This document shows, in pieces, positions 1 through 11,920 of a stretch of DNA of 64,000 nucleotides (position 1 is the stretch's first letter; every line of letters starts with the position of its first letter). The stretch covers positions 124,001 to 188,000 of the forward strand of contig JAJZUP010000003.1 of the NCBI GenBank assembly GCA_021848465.1, read 5' to 3'. Under the pieces are notes generated by a model. It saw nothing but the letters and a program-made list of their open reading frames with translations. It made no database searches and was not told where the DNA came from. The stretch comes from Pseudomonadota bacterium. GTDB lineage: Bacteria > Pseudomonadota > Gammaproteobacteria > Burkholderiales > Gallionellaceae. The translations under genes were made by a program, and so were the position numbers.

Positions 1-679
1 CGCGGAAGCCGGAAAATCCACTGGCAAGCTTGGCGCTGGAAGCCCCACTGACACTCACTGTGCCATTCGCCTCAACCGGCAGCCCCACCAGCATGTACAG
101 CACCGCGTTGGAGTTATACACGTAAGGGAACGCGCTATTCACCGCCAGCAGCGCCTCATCGCTGGTCGGCAGCTTGAACAGCCCGGCACGGATGCGTGCG
201 CCGGGTATGTAATTGAAGGTCAGGGAGGCATCCGTCAGCATCACGTCGCGATAGTAGTTCACGCCGTTCTGCCCGGCATCCAGCGCCAGGGAATAATTGA
301 TGTCGTCATTCAGCTTGCCGCGCGCGCCAAGCCCGGCGCGAATCACCTGGAATTGTTGCGCCTGTTGCAGCTCGGGCCAGTTCAGGTTCAGGGTCGAGTA
401 GCGCCCATTGAATGCCGCGCTGGCACCTTGCAGCCCGCTCACCGGACCGGCATCGATATAGGTGTAGCTGGGCTGAACAAAGCCGAAGGTGCGGAACATC
501 GGGGCCGACGGTGTCTCATTGCCTTGCAGTTGCAGCCAGTTGGCGGCGCTGGCTGGCTGGCCGGGCAACAGCAGCAGTACGAACAGAGCGACCCCGCCCA
601 GGAATGGCTGCGGATGTCCGGCTGCGTCACCCTCGCGAAGGAGAGGCAAGCAGAGTTGAGAGAAGTGTGAATTGCCCAT
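1..679 (-). CDS. porin-like outer-membrane beta-barrel protein (3' end beyond window)
   Basis: The frame is open from an ATG at 679 to the window edge (226 codons, no stop), preceded by GGAG seven bases upstream. Residues 28-39 are strongly hydrophobic and are followed by a signal-peptidase-like ASA site near residue 45. The mature part alternates polar and apolar residues in short strands with Tyr/Asn/Gly turns, and stretches such as RAGLFKLP resemble phosphate-selective porin (OprO/OprP) type barrels. That family forms outer-membrane anion channels. The assignment rests on my pattern reading, so the substrate is unknown. An unusually long N-terminus precedes the hydrophobic core, so the true start could lie further in. 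The C-terminal part is missing. Confidence 0.6.
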   Translation of the reverse strand, partial: MGNSHFSQLCLPLLREGDAAGHPQPFLGGVALFVLLLLPGQPASAANWLQLQGNETPSAPMFRTFGFVQPSYTYIDAGPVSGLQGASAAFNGRYSTLNLNWPELQQAQQFQVIRAGLGARGKLNDDINYSLALDAGQNGVNYYRDVMLTDASLTFNYIPGARIRAGLFKLPTSDEALLAVNSAFPYVYNSNAVLYMLVGLPVEANGTVSVSGASSAKLASGFSGFR

Positions 680-710
680 TATGAAACTCCGTTTGTCCGG
701 AAAAAGACTT

Positions 711-732
711 TCGCGGCTGAAGCCGCTCCCAC
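711..732. repeat. REP-like palindromic element
   Basis: A 6-bp perfect stem (GCGGCT at 713-718, AGCCGC at 721-726) with a GA loop is followed by TCCCAC. This layout closely resembles the REP sequences dispersed between genes in pseudomonads and some betaproteobacteria. It lies in the 189-bp gap between the porin start and the end of the GGDEF-EAL gene, where I see no other gene. Only one clear copy is in the window. Confidence 0.35.
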
Positions 733-868
733 GAAAACCGCATCCCCAGTGAGAGCGAATTTACTGCGGCAGGGGCGCGGCGCAGCTGCGGGAACCCGCC
801 GGCGTCTCATTTACGGGGATTCGCGAAAGCGCTCTGTGCACACTGCCACGCTGCGCGAGTAGAAAAAC

Positions 869-3800
869 TTATTCGGGTTTCGCTTCAAATGCGTTTCCGT
901 TTCCCAGAAGTTTCACGAACTCCCCTGCCGACACCGGACGGCTGTACCAATAGCCCTGCGCCTCGTTGCAGCCGTTTTCACGCAGGAACGCCAGTTGGCT
1001 CTCGGTCTCGACACCTTCGGCAATCACGGTCAGTTGCAATGTGCGCGCGAGCTGGATGATTGCCCGGATAATCGTCGCCGAATCATTTCCCTCCGCGAGA
1101 TCGCGCACAAATGACTGGTCGATTTTAAGCTTGTTCACTGCAAGCCGTTTCAGGTAGGAGAGGCTGGAATACCCCGTGCCGAAATCATCAATTGAAAGCT
1201 TCACGCCCATCTCACGCAGGCTGTGCAAAGTCCGGATTGCGGTATCGATATCCTGCAACAGGATGGACTCGGTCAGCTCCAACTCCAGCAACTCGGCAGG
1301 CAAGCCGCTGTGTTTCAGCACGTTCGCCACCGTCTCCAGCAGGTTGCCGCGCCTGAATTGCAAGGCGGAGAGATTGACCGCCATCACCAGGGGATGCCCC
1401 TGCTCATGCCATTGGCGCGCCTGTCTGCACGCCTCATACAGCACCCACTCACCCATCTGGATAATGAGGCCGCTGCGCTCGGCCAAGGGAATGAAGCGTC
1501 CGGGCGAAACCAGCCCGAGCTCCGGATGCTGCCAACGGATCAGCGCCTCGGCACCGATAATGCGTCCCGAGGGGATGTCGATCTGCGGCTGGAAGTGCAG
1601 CAGGAATTCCTGCTCGCTCAGCGCACTGCGCAACTGGCCTTGCAGGTTGAGTTGCTCCTGCGCATCGGCATTCATTTTCTCGGAGAAGAAGCGGTGCGTA
1701 TCGCGGCCGCTATCCTTGGCCTGGTACAGTGCGGTATCCGCATTCCGCAACAGGGTGTCGAATTCGGCACCGTGATCGGGATAGAGGCTGATCCCGATAC
1801 TGAACGAAGTGTTGATCGAATAGCTGTCGATTTCAAACGGTTCATTGAACGCGTGAATGATGTGTTTCGCGACGCTGTCTATCGCCTTGATGTCGTGCAT
1901 GCGCGGCAGCAGCACGATGAACTCGTCGCCGCCCTGACGGCTGATTGTATCCGTGTCGCGCAGGCAAGACTGCAGGCGCTCCACCACCTTGACCAGCAGC
2001 TTGTCGCCATAGTTATGGCCCAGCGAGTCATTCACCTGCTTGAAGTTGTCAAGATCCAGGAACATCACCGCGATGCCGGACTTCTCGGACTCTGCATGCG
2101 CCCTGGCAGCCTCGAAGCGCATGCGCAACAGCAAGCGGTTGGGCAAACTGGTGAGCATATCGTGGTGCGCAAGGAAATTCAGCTGCTGCTCCGCCTGCTG
2201 ATGCTCGATGCGTGTGCGCAGGGTTTCGATACCGTAAGCCAGGTCATTGGCCAATTCCTCGAGCAACAACACCTCTTCGGCGGGAAAGTCTCCCTTGCTT
2301 CCGGAATATATGGTCAGCGCACCCAGTGTTCCATGCTTGCCCGCCAACGGTAATGCGATGCTGGCACGGAAGCCGCTGCTGAAAGCGGCATCACGCCATA
2401 ATGCCATACGAGAACTGCTTTCAAAATCGCGGTTTGCGTCCGCGACGCCGGTTCGGATCGCAACTCCAGTCGGTCCTCGACCATGCGGCACATCCGCCCA
2501 GGAGATACGGACTTTTCCGAGGTAATCGTGGCCGTCCCCATAACGCGCAACCACGCGCACGGTTTTGTCTTCATCATGTTCGGCATAGCCAACCCAGGCC
2601 ATGCGGTAGCCGCCCTGCTCCACGATCAGACGGCAAATATCCGCCAGCAATTGCGACTCTTCGCGCGCATGCACCAGTGCGGTATTGCAGTCACTCAGCA
2701 GTCGCAGCGAGCGATTCAGCCGCACCTGGTTGATCTCCGCTTCCTTGCGCTCGGTGATATCCTGGCTGGTGCCGAGCAGGCGGCTCACACGCCCCTGGTC
2801 GTCCACTTCGACCTTGAAGCGCAACTGCACCCAGCGAACCGCGCCATCGGCACATGCGATCCGCACCTCGGTGCGCCCCAGGCCTCCGCTCATATGCAAT
2901 CCGGCCTTGAGGTGTTCCATGAATTTCTCGGCATCCTCGCGGTAGATCAGCTTGCGCACATAGTCTGCTGCATGCACGCGATAGCCGCCGATCTGCATGG
3001 CAGTTGTACGATGCAGAAGGTAATACTGGTCGTTCAGGATGAATTCGTCGCTGGCCGCTTCATACTCCCAGTGTCCCAGGCTGGTGATAATCAGCGCCTC
3101 GGCCAGCCGCGCTTCGCTCTCGCGCAATGCCGCCTCGGACTGCATGCGCACATTCAGCATGGCGTTGAATTCTCGCGCCACCTCGACAATCTCGGGCGGG
3201 CCGTCCTCTTCGGCGCGCACTTCCTTTTGTCCTTTCCGTACCGCGCGCGATGCCGATGCCAGCGCGCCGATCGGCCGCGAAATCTGCCGCGCAATGGCCC
3301 AGGCCACCATCAGGATCAGCACCAGGATGACCGATCCGATCATTGCATTGCGAAGCAGTGACTGGCGCAATTGCGCCCGGATAAATTCGGTCGGAATGCC
3401 GACATAGACTTTCCAGTCAACGTCGTTCACGTTATCGACATGGTAGAGCCGGTGTACCGAATCAACCCCGATCATTTCCCCTTCGGTGCCCCGCAGGATC
3501 TTCTGGATTGCGATGTTTTCTTCCAGCCTCTTCCCCACCCATTTCTCGGTCTCCAGGTTACGCCAGACAAAGGTTCCTTTCGAATCCAGTATCCCGATGT
3601 CCGTCCCCGGAATCAGCGGCACACTGGACAAGTTGGGTACATACAAAGCGAGATCGAGCGGCAAGCCGAGAAAGCCGATTTTTCGCCCCAGTGCATCGTG
3701 GATCGGGAAAGTCAGCACGGTTACCCAGCGCCCGGTGATCGGGCCAAAAAACGGATCGCTCACGACAAACCCATCATGCGCGAGCGACTTCTTGAACCAA

Positions 3801-4186
3801 GGGGCATTGGCCACCGACACCGGCTTGCCGCCCGGCTGCGGCACCGCGGAGCAGATTGCCGTGCCGCTGATGTCGATCACAGTCATATTGGCCGACTTGG
3901 GGAACAACTGGTGAAAGTCCCACAACACGTTATCGCAGTTTTTCGGATCCAGCTTGCGAATTTGCGGACGCATCGACATCTGCACCAGCAGGTCGTGGTT
4001 TGAGATCAGCACGCGCTCTATGTCGGACGCCGCTGTCATCGCCAGCATCTGTGCCGTAGACTGGGCTTCCACCACCCGCTGCTGCGCATTCTCGTAGATG
4101 GTATAGACCAGCACCCCGACCATGGGCAGGGAGATTGCCATCACCAGCAAGATCAATTGCGCGCGGATTGTCAGAAACGATTTCAT
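869..4186 (-). CDS. membrane-bound Cache-HAMP-PAS-GAF-GGDEF-EAL protein (c-di-GMP turnover)
   Basis: This 1105-residue protein probably makes and/or breaks cyclic di-GMP in response to an extracytoplasmic signal. Reading from the chosen ATG: transmembrane helix 8-30, periplasmic Cache-type sensor about 31-278, second helix 280-300, HAMP about 300-352, PAS about 360-485, GAF about 490-660, GGDEF domain about 665-830 (intact GGDEF at 752-756), EAL domain about 850-1095 (EAL at 880-882, DDFGTGYSS near 1000). Both catalytic signatures are intact, so dual activity is possible. An upstream in-frame ATG at 4270 would add 28 residues, but the ATG at 4186 places the first membrane helix right at the N-terminus as usual. 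No good Shine-Dalgarno marks either. It is divergent from pgm. Confidence 0.88.
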   Translation of the reverse strand: MKSFLTIRAQLILLVMAISLPMVGVLVYTIYENAQQRVVEAQSTAQMLAMTAASDIERVLISNHDLLVQMSMRPQIRKLDPKNCDNVLWDFHQLFPKSANMTVIDISGTAICSAVPQPGGKPVSVANAPWFKKSLAHDGFVVSDPFFGPITGRWVTVLTFPIHDALGRKIGFLGLPLDLALYVPNLSSVPLIPGTDIGILDSKGTFVWRNLETEKWVGKRLEENIAIQKILRGTEGEMIGVDSVHRLYHVDNVNDVDWKVYVGIPTEFIRAQLRQSLLRNAMIGSVILVLILMVAWAIARQISRPIGALASASRAVRKGQKEVRAEEDGPPEIVEVAREFNAMLNVRMQSEAALRESEARLAEALIITSLGHWEYEAASDEFILNDQYYLLHRTTAMQIGGYRVHAADYVRKLIYREDAEKFMEHLKAGLHMSGGLGRTEVRIACADGAVRWVQLRFKVEVDDQGRVSRLLGTSQDITERKEAEINQVRLNRSLRLLSDCNTALVHAREESQLLADICRLIVEQGGYRMAWVGYAEHDEDKTVRVVARYGDGHDYLGKVRISWADVPHGRGPTGVAIRTGVADANRDFESSSRMALWRDAAFSSGFRASIALPLAGKHGTLGALTIYSGSKGDFPAEEVLLLEELANDLAYGIETLRTRIEHQQAEQQLNFLAHHDMLTSLPNRLLLRMRFEAARAHAESEKSGIAVMFLDLDNFKQVNDSLGHNYGDKLLVKVVERLQSCLRDTDTISRQGGDEFIVLLPRMHDIKAIDSVAKHIIHAFNEPFEIDSYSINTSFSIGISLYPDHGAEFDTLLRNADTALYQAKDSGRDTHRFFSEKMNADAQEQLNLQGQLRSALSEQEFLLHFQPQIDIPSGRIIGAEALIRWQHPELGLVSPGRFIPLAERSGLIIQMGEWVLYEACRQARQWHEQGHPLVMAVNLSALQFRRGNLLETVANVLKHSGLPAELLELELTESILLQDIDTAIRTLHSLREMGVKLSIDDFGTGYSSLSYLKRLAVNKLKIDQSFVRDLAEGNDSATIIRAIIQLARTLQLTVIAEGVETESQLAFLRENGCNEAQGYWYSRPVSAGEFVKLLGNGNAFEAKPE

Positions 4187-4335
4187 TGAGCAGGCGGTGA
4201 AACCAGAAAGATTCCTATGGCATAAATAATAACGCAATACCCTAACGCTTTCCGCAACTATTGCATTCAATGTAACTTGTTTGCATTATTGCCCGGCTAC
4301 GATGCCGAACCGTCGGGCTGACAGGCTGTCCGTGA

Positions 4336-6012
<1,677 letters not shown>

Positions 6013-6017
6013 AACGC

Positions 6018-6830
6018 TCAACGCAGCAAGCTGACCACCTCCTGCGGCGAGCGGTTGGCCTGGGTTGCCATCGCGGTCCCGGCCTGCTGCAGCACTTGGG
6101 CGCGCGTCAATGACGCCGTCTCTGCTGCGTAATCGGCATCCATGATGCGGCTGCGCGAAGCAGTCTGATTTTCGGCGGCGACCTGCAAGGTCGAGATGAT
6201 GGATTCGAAGCGGCTTTGCGCCGCCCCAAAGTTCGTGCGCAAATTGTTTGCTGTGGCGATGTCCGCATCCAGCTTCGGTATCTCGGCCATCGCGCTGGCG
6301 GTTGTCTCCCCCAGTGTCGTGGAAGTCGGGTTAAACCCTGTGGGGGTGTCGATGGTAATGTCGTCCACGCCATGCTCGCTGTTGGCGCCCACCTGGAAGG
6401 TCTGGTGCACCGGCCCGGTAAGCAGCGCAATGCCGTTAAAACGCGTGGACTGGATGACACGCATGTTTTCCGCATTGAGCTGGGTAAACTCTGAATTGAT
6501 TTCGGCTACATTGGCGCTGGATGTGGCGTTGGCCCCCTGCACCGCGAGCTCGCGCATGCGCGCGAGGTTCCGCTGGATATTGCCAAGCGCGCCTTCGGCT
6601 GTCTGGGCCAGCGAAATGCCATCATTCGCGTTGCGCACTGCCTGGTTGGCGCCACGTATCTGGCTCTCCATGCGCGAAGCAATCGCAAGCCCGGACGCGT
6701 CGTCCTTGGAACTGTTCACACGCAAGCCGGAAGACAGTCGCTGCATGGAAGTCGCCAGCGCCCCTTGTGATGAATTAAGGTTGCGCTGCGTGTTAACTGA
6801 CTCAATATTCGTGTTGATGAATGAGGGCAT
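6018..6830 (-). CDS. fliC: short flagellin
   Basis: This 270-residue protein is a flagellar filament subunit. The N-terminal D0/D1 region (SFINTNIESVNTQRNLN, then RLSSGLRVNSSKDDASGLAI) and the C-terminal D1/D0 region (MDADYAAETASLTRAQVLQQ, ending SLLR) are both clear. The middle part (about residues 140-190) is short, so the D2/D3 surface domains are absent. A strong AGGAGG lies eight bases before the ATG. It stands alone between glmM and pgm with no fliD, fliS or other flagellar gene, so it may be an extra filament subunit. I could not find a convincing sigma-28 promoter upstream. Confidence 0.93.
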   Translation of the reverse strand: MPSFINTNIESVNTQRNLNSSQGALATSMQRLSSGLRVNSSKDDASGLAIASRMESQIRGANQAVRNANDGISLAQTAEGALGNIQRNLARMRELAVQGANATSSANVAEINSEFTQLNAENMRVIQSTRFNGIALLTGPVHQTFQVGANSEHGVDDITIDTPTGFNPTSTTLGETTASAMAEIPKLDADIATANNLRTNFGAAQSRFESIISTLQVAAENQTASRSRIMDADYAAETASLTRAQVLQQAGTAMATQANRSPQEVVSLLR

Positions 6831-6943
6831 GTTTTTCCTCCTGGCTGCCTATGGCGTACGCCGGCCAAGTCGGTTCCAGTATAGTCTCCCCATGCCCCGT
6901 CAATTCATCAAACAGAGGGGGAATCCTCCCTCATTTCGCACGT

Positions 6944-8299
6944 TCAGGCTGCAGCCGCACGCACGGCGGCTGCAATCTGCTCCGCCCAGTGCTTGACTGC
7001 AACGGCATCTTCGCCTTCCACCATGACGCGCAACAATGGCTCGGTTCCCGATGGGCGCAGCAGCACTCGCCCCTTTCCATCCAGAGCCTGCTCGGCTGCG
7101 GCAACTGCATTCCTGACCTCGGCTTGCTCCAGCAGCGCAGCCGCTTTTCCGCTCACCCTCACGTTAATGAGCACTTGCGGATACATCACCAGCCCTTGGG
7201 CGGCCTGTGCCAGCGTCTGCTTGCTGGCACGCAATGCCTGCAAAACCTGTAAAGCCGAAACAATGCCATCGCCAGTGCTGTGCTTGTCCAAACAGATGAT
7301 GTGGCCGGAATTTTCCCCGCCAAGCATCCAATTCTTTTCCTGGAGCATTTCCATCACGTAGCGATCGCCCACCTTGGCGCGGGCAAAAGGCACTCCCAGC
7401 TTTCCCATGGCATGCTCAAACGCCAGGTTGGTCATCAGTGTGCCCACGACCCCGCCTTTCATCGCGCCCTGTGCCTGACGATGGCACACAATCACATACA
7501 GCAACTGATCACCATCGTAGAGGCGGCCTTCCGCATCCACCATGACCAAGCGGTCGCCATCGCCGTCCAGCGCGACGCCGACATCCGCCTTGTGCTCGAC
7601 CACGGCCTTCTGCAGGTTGGCCGGCTTGGTCGCCCCATAACCATCATTGATGTTCCTGCCGTCCGGCTGGGCGCCGATCGCCACCACGTCCGCGCCCAAT
7701 TCATGAAACACGCTGCCCGCGATGTGGTAGGTCGCGCCGTGCGCGCAATCGACCACGATTTTCATGCCGCGCAGATTCATGTCGGCCGGGAACGTGCTCT
7801 TGCAAAACTCGATGTAGCGGCCGGCCGCGTCGTCCAGCCGCCTGGCCTTGCCAAGACGATCCGAGGCGTTGGTGTGCATCTCGTTATCCAGCTCCGTCTC
7901 GATCGCATGCTCTACCTCATCCGGCAGCTTCATGCCGGCGCCGGAAAAGAACTTGATGCCGTTATCATCATAGGGATTGTGCGATGCCGAGATCACCACC
8001 CCGGCCTGCAAGCGCAATGCGCGCGTAAGGTAGGCAACCGCCGGGGTCGGGATGGGACCGCCCAGGTACACATCGATTCCGGCCGCAATCAATCCTGCTT
8101 CCAGCGCCGACTCCAGCATATAGCCGGATATGCGGGTATCCTTTCCGATCAGCACCGCCGGATTTTCGCCCCGGGTGTGTTCAGCGCTGGCCAGCACCTT
8201 GCCGGCCGCGTAACCGAGCTGCATCACGAATTGCGGCGTAATCGGATATTCGCCTACCTTGCCGCGCACGCCATCTGTTCCGAAATATTTCCTGCTCAT
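6944..8299 (-). CDS. glmM: phosphoglucosamine mutase
   Basis: It converts glucosamine-6-phosphate to glucosamine-1-phosphate for UDP-GlcNAc, peptidoglycan and LPS synthesis. The 451 residues begin [13 protein letters not shown], carry the phosphoserine loop [12 protein letters not shown] (Ser106) and the metal loop DGDGDR, and end with the phosphate-binding [16 protein letters not shown] chose the ATG at 8299 because GAGG lies about ten bases upstream; an in-frame TTG five codons earlier would overlap that site. It is the last gene of the rlmE-ftsH-folP-glmM series, and also supplies precursor for the wecB-dependent pathway near 54 kb. Confidence 0.96.
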   Translation of the reverse strand: MSRKYFGTDGVRGKVGEYPITPQFVMQLGYAAGKVLASAEHTRGENPAVLIGKDTRISGYMLESALEAGLIAAGIDVYLGGPIPTPAVAYLTRALRLQAGVVISASHNPYDDNGIKFFSGAGMKLPDEVEHAIETELDNEMHTNASDRLGKARRLDDAAGRYIEFCKSTFPADMNLRGMKIVVDCAHGATYHIAGSVFHELGADVVAIGAQPDGRNINDGYGATKPANLQKAVVEHKADVGVALDGDGDRLVMVDAEGRLYDGDQLLYVIVCHRQAQGAMKGGVVGTLMTNLAFEHAMGKLGVPFARAKVGDRYVMEMLQEKNWMLGGENSGHIICLDKHSTGDGIVSALQVLQALRASKQTLAQAAQGLVMYPQVLINVRVSGKAAALLEQAEVRNAVAAAEQALDGKGRVLLRPSGTEPLLRVMVEGEDAVAVKHWAEQIAAAVRAAAA

Positions 8300-8320
8300 T
8301 ATTTTTTTCCTCAAAAATCT

Positions 8321-8413
8321 TTCACCACAGAGACGCAGAGAAAAACAAACAACTGCATCCAGATTCAGCCACCGGAGACTGTTTCCCCGGGTTTACTCTG
8401 TGTCTCTATGGTG
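8321..8413. repeat. inverted-repeat element between folP and glmM
   Basis: CACCACAGAGACGCAGAG at 8323-8340 faces CTCTGTGTCTCTATGGTG at 8396-8413, matching at 16 of 18 positions around a 55-bp spacer. Similar CACCACAGAGACACAGAG repeats are widely dispersed between genes in environmental proteobacteria; that comparison is from memory. The right arm contains the folP stop codon (8406-8408), so the element has become the end of the folP reading frame. In the folP-glmM transcript it would fold into a long hairpin just before the glmM ribosome site. Confidence 0.6.
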
Positions 8414-9245
8414 ATGGTTTTGTTTCTCGATTCACTGCCAGCCAAACCTTCAACGCATCCACCGTCTCGCGTACATCGTGTACGCGCACGATACCAGCCC
8501 CCCGCTGTACCGCCAATAATGCTGCCGCAACGCTGGCGCTTTGCCGCTCGTCCACGCCACGCCCGGTAATCTGCCCCAGCATTGATTTGCGCGACATGCC
8601 AGCGAGCACCGGCACCCCGATCCTGGCCAGTTCCGGTAGCCCGCGCAACAACGCAAGGTTGTGCTCAAGCGTCTTGCCGAAACCGAAACCGGGATCAATG
8701 ACAATGCGTTCGCGCGCAATCCCAGCCCGCTCTGCCGCCGCAACACGTTGGTGCAAGTAATCTGTCACTTCGCCCACGACATTGTCGTATTGCGGTTGCT
8801 GCTGCATGGTCGCAGGCATCCCCTGCTTGTGCATCAGGCACACCGCAACGGTGCCAGCCGCTGCAACAGCCAGCGCGCCTTCGGCCTGCAGCGCATTCAC
8901 ATCATTGATCATGCTCGCACCCTCCGCCATCGCGGCTTGCATGACAGCTGGCTTCCAGGTGTCTATCGAGACCGGCACCGGCACATCACGCAAACCGCGC
9001 AGCACCGGGATCACGCGCTCCAGCTCCTCCCGTTCGCTCACCATGGCCGCGCCGGGACGCGTGGACTCTCCGCCGACATCAAGGATATCGGCACCGTCTT
9101 CAACAAGTTTAAGCGCGTGTGCTATCGCCGCTGCGGTAGTGCCATGCGCGCCGCCATCAAAAAAAGAATCCGGCGTGACATTGACAATGCCCATGACCAG
9201 CGGGCGCCCAAATGTAAAATGGAATTTACCGCAGCGTAACAACAT
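8406..9245 (-). CDS. folP: dihydropteroate synthase
   Basis: It condenses 6-hydroxymethyl-dihydropterin pyrophosphate with p-aminobenzoate in folate synthesis and is the sulfonamide target. The roughly 279 residues carry the family signatures VMGIVNVTPDSFFDGG, ILDVGGESTRPGA, and the later DPGFGFGKT and GMSRKS. I chose the ATG at 9245, which matches the usual N-terminal length; an in-frame TTG at 9278 would add 11 residues. The gene lies 50 bp after ftsH in the same orientation. Its last codons and stop fall within the right arm of an inverted repeat. Confidence 0.95.
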   Translation of the reverse strand: MLLRCGKFHFTFGRPLVMGIVNVTPDSFFDGGAHGTTAAAIAHALKLVEDGADILDVGGESTRPGAAMVSEREELERVIPVLRGLRDVPVPVSIDTWKPAVMQAAMAEGASMINDVNALQAEGALAVAAAGTVAVCLMHKQGMPATMQQQPQYDNVVGEVTDYLHQRVAAAERAGIARERIVIDPGFGFGKTLEHNLALLRGLPELARIGVPVLAGMSRKSMLGQITGRGVDERQSASVAAALLAVQRGAGIVRVHDVRETVDALKVWLAVNRETKPSP

Positions 9246-9295
9246 GGAATAAAAGACAGAAGCATCGGGGACAGGCAAGCCTGCCCCCGCACAAG

Positions 9296-11200
9296 TCAGG
9301 CTTCTGGAGCGTGTTCGGCGGGCGGTGCAGCAGGTGCTGTTGGAGCGGCATCCTGCGGCGGCGGAGAAGGAGGCGCTGAGTAGGAAGGCTTGGGCGGACG
9401 CGGCGGCTTGCCCGACATAATGTCGTCAATCTGCTCGGCATCAATGGTTTCCCATTCCAGCAAGGCCTTGGCCATCGCCTCCATCTTGTCGCGATTGGAC
9501 TCGATCAATTGCCTTGCGAGCGCATACTGCTGGTCTATGATGCGCCTGATTTCGGCGTCGACCTGCTGCATGGTTGCCTCGGATATATTCTTGTGTGTGG
9601 TCACCGAGCGGCCAAGGAAGACCTCGCCGTCGTTTTCCGCATACACCATGGTGCCCAGGGCCTCGGACATCCCCCACTGCGTCACCATCTTGCGCGCCAT
9701 ATCGGTCGCGCGCTCAAAGTCGTTGGACGCACCCGTCGTCATCTGGTGCATGAACACCTCTTCCGCAATACGTCCGCCGAACAGCACCGCAATCGTCGAC
9801 AGGATGCGATCCCTGTCCATGCTGTAGCGATCCTCGGCAGGCAACTGCATGGTGACGCCCAGTGCCCGTCCACGCGGAATGATGGTGACTTTATGCACCG
9901 GGTCAGTCTTCGGCAACAAGCGTGCAACCACGGCATGACCCGCCTCATGGTAGGCAGTATTGCGGCGCTCTTCTTCCGGCATGATCATGGTGCGGCGCTC
10001 CGCGCCCATCATGATCTTGTCCTTGGCCGCCTCGAAGTCGCTCATTTCGACAAAACGCTTGCTGCGACGGGCGGCGAACAAGGCCGCCTCATTCACCAGG
10101 TTGGCCAGATCGGCCCCGGACATGCCGGGCGTGCCACGTGCCAGGATGTCGGCCTTCACATCCTGCGCTACCGGCACCTTGCGCATATGTACACTCAGGA
10201 TTTGCTCGCGCCCGCGAATATCCGGCAACGGCACCACCACCTGGCGGTCGAAGCGTCCGGGGCGCATCAGCGCAGAGTCGAGCACATCCGGACGGTTGGT
10301 TGCCGCGATGACGATCACGCCTGAAGCCCCTTCAAAGCCATCCATCTCGACCAGCAGTGCATTGAGTGTCTGCTCACGTTCGTCGTTGCCACCGCCCAGG
10401 CCGGCGCCGCGCTGACGACCAACCGCGTCAATTTCATCAATGAAAATGATGCAGGGAGAGTTTTTCTTGGCCTGCTCGAACATGTCGCGTACGCGCGCCG
10501 CACCGACACCGACAAACATTTCCACAAAGTCTGAACCGGAAATCGAGAAGAACGGCACTTTGGCCTCACCGGCGATTGCTTTGGCCAGCAAGGTCTTACC
10601 GGTGCCCGGGCTCCCCACCATCAGCACGCCACGCGGAATGCGTCCGCCAAGATTCTGGAATTTGGAAGGGTCGCGCAGGAAATCCACCAGTTCGGAGACC
10701 TCCTCTTTTGCCTCATCGCAGCCGGCCACATCGGCAAAGGTTACGCGCTCCTTGGCGTCATCAAGCAAGCGCGCCTTGCTCTTGCCAAATGAAAACGCCC
10801 CGCCCTTGCCACCGCCCTGCATCTGACGCATGAAAAACATCCACACGCCGATCAGCAACAGCATCGGGAACCATGAGATAAATACCTGGGTAAAGAAGCC
10901 TTGCTCCTCTTCCGGCTTGGCCTCGATCTTCACGCCATTCTTGAGCAGGTCGGAAACCATCCACAGATCGCTCGGCGCATAACAAGTAATACGCTTGCCA
11001 TCCATTGTTGTGGCACGTAGCGTACGCCCCTCAATGACCACCTTGACGATGTGTCCCTGTTTGACCTCATCGAGAAACTGGGAGTAATCCATCTGCGACT
11101 GCGATGGGGACATCTGGCGCGAATTGAATTGGTTAAATACAGTCATCAGCACCAAAGCCACGACCATCCAGATTCCGATACTTTTTAGCAGGTTATTCAC
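9296..11200 (-). CDS. ftsH: ATP-dependent zinc metalloprotease FtsH
   Basis: This membrane-anchored AAA protease degrades misfolded membrane proteins and regulators such as LpxC or sigma-32 in relatives. The 634 residues show an N-terminal helix, a periplasmic loop, a second helix about 105-125, Walker A GSPGTGKT, Walker [16 protein letters not shown], the second region of homology ending RPGRFDRQV, and the zinc-binding HEAGH. The final 35 residues are rich in proline and alanine and are probably disordered. It follows rlmE in the conserved betaproteobacterial order. Confidence 0.98.
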   Translation of the reverse strand: MNNLLKSIGIWMVVALVLMTVFNQFNSRQMSPSQSQMDYSQFLDEVKQGHIVKVVIEGRTLRATTMDGKRITCYAPSDLWMVSDLLKNGVKIEAKPEEEQGFFTQVFISWFPMLLLIGVWMFFMRQMQGGGKGGAFSFGKSKARLLDDAKERVTFADVAGCDEAKEEVSELVDFLRDPSKFQNLGGRIPRGVLMVGSPGTGKTLLAKAIAGEAKVPFFSISGSDFVEMFVGVGAARVRDMFEQAKKNSPCIIFIDEIDAVGRQRGAGLGGGNDEREQTLNALLVEMDGFEGASGVIVIAATNRPDVLDSALMRPGRFDRQVVVPLPDIRGREQILSVHMRKVPVAQDVKADILARGTPGMSGADLANLVNEAALFAARRSKRFVEMSDFEAAKDKIMMGAERRTMIMPEEERRNTAYHEAGHAVVARLLPKTDPVHKVTIIPRGRALGVTMQLPAEDRYSMDRDRILSTIAVLFGGRIAEEVFMHQMTTGASNDFERATDMARKMVTQWGMSEALGTMVYAENDGEVFLGRSVTTHKNISEATMQQVDAEIRRIIDQQYALARQLIESNRDKMEAMAKALLEWETIDAEQIDDIMSGKPPRPPKPSYSAPPSPPPQDAAPTAPAAPPAEHAPEA

Positions 11201-11259
11201 TCTCGTTCCTTTTTACCGCGCATACTGTTTGCGCATTAAACACTTTCCGGCCTGATTAC

Positions 11260-11886
11260 TCAAGCGCCACTCCGCTTCCCGATCCCGAGCAGATACTGCT
11301 CGCTGCTGCGATCACGGGATGCCTTGGGCTTGCGCACAACCACTTTACTGAAATGTCCACGCATTGACTTCAGATAATCCTCAAATCCGCTTCCCTGAAA
11401 CACCTTGACCAGGAAGGCTCCTCCCGGGGCCAGGTGTTGCACAGCAAAATCCATTGCCAGTTCAGCCAGATACATCGCGCGAGCCTGATCGGCGGAGTCT
11501 ATGCCGCTAATATTGGGGGCCATATCGGAAATTACAAGCCCGATCAGCTGCCCTTGCAGCTTTTCCTCCAACTGCCGCAAAACCTCATCTTCGCGAAAAT
11601 CACCCTGGATGAACTCCACGTGAGCCAAGGGCTGCAATGGCAACAGGTCAAGCGCAATAATCCTGCCGGTACCGCCCAATTTCTGGGCTACCACCTGGCA
11701 CCATCCCCCCGGTGTTGCGCCGAGGTCCACCACCACCATACCCGGCCTGATCAGATGATCACGCTCGTCAATTTCCAGCAGCTTGTATGCCGCACGCGAG
11801 CGGTACCCCTCCTTCTGCGCGCGTTGCACAAAAGGGTCGCTTACATGCTCCATCATCCATTGTTTGCTGGTTTTGGATGGTTTCAT
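11260..11886 (-). CDS. rlmE: 23S rRNA 2'-O-ribose U2552 methyltransferase
   Basis: It methylates U2552 in the A-loop of 23S rRNA during large-subunit maturation. The 208 residues match RlmE/FtsJ along their length: [10 protein letters not shown] with the first catalytic Lys, the SAM-binding [11 protein letters not shown], the SDMAPN aspartate, VKVFQGSGF with the second Lys, and a final Glu in SSEQYLLG. That completes the K-D-K-E set known for the family. It is divergent from yhbY across a 34-bp gap, the usual arrangement, and is followed by ftsH. Confidence 0.96.
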   Translation of the reverse strand: MKPSKTSKQWMMEHVSDPFVQRAQKEGYRSRAAYKLLEIDERDHLIRPGMVVVDLGATPGGWCQVVAQKLGGTGRIIALDLLPLQPLAHVEFIQGDFREDEVLRQLEEKLQGQLIGLVISDMAPNISGIDSADQARAMYLAELAMDFAVQHLAPGGAFLVKVFQGSGFEDYLKSMRGHFSKVVVRKPKASRDRSSEQYLLGIGKRSGA

Positions 11887-11920
11887 CGTTTAGAATCCGC
11901 GCTCACTTATAAGGAAACTC

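Noticed and set aside
6831-6943. Sigma-28 or sigma-70 promoter for the flagellin
   Set aside because: TTGACG and TATACT are present but only 14 bp apart, and no sigma-28 pattern fits.
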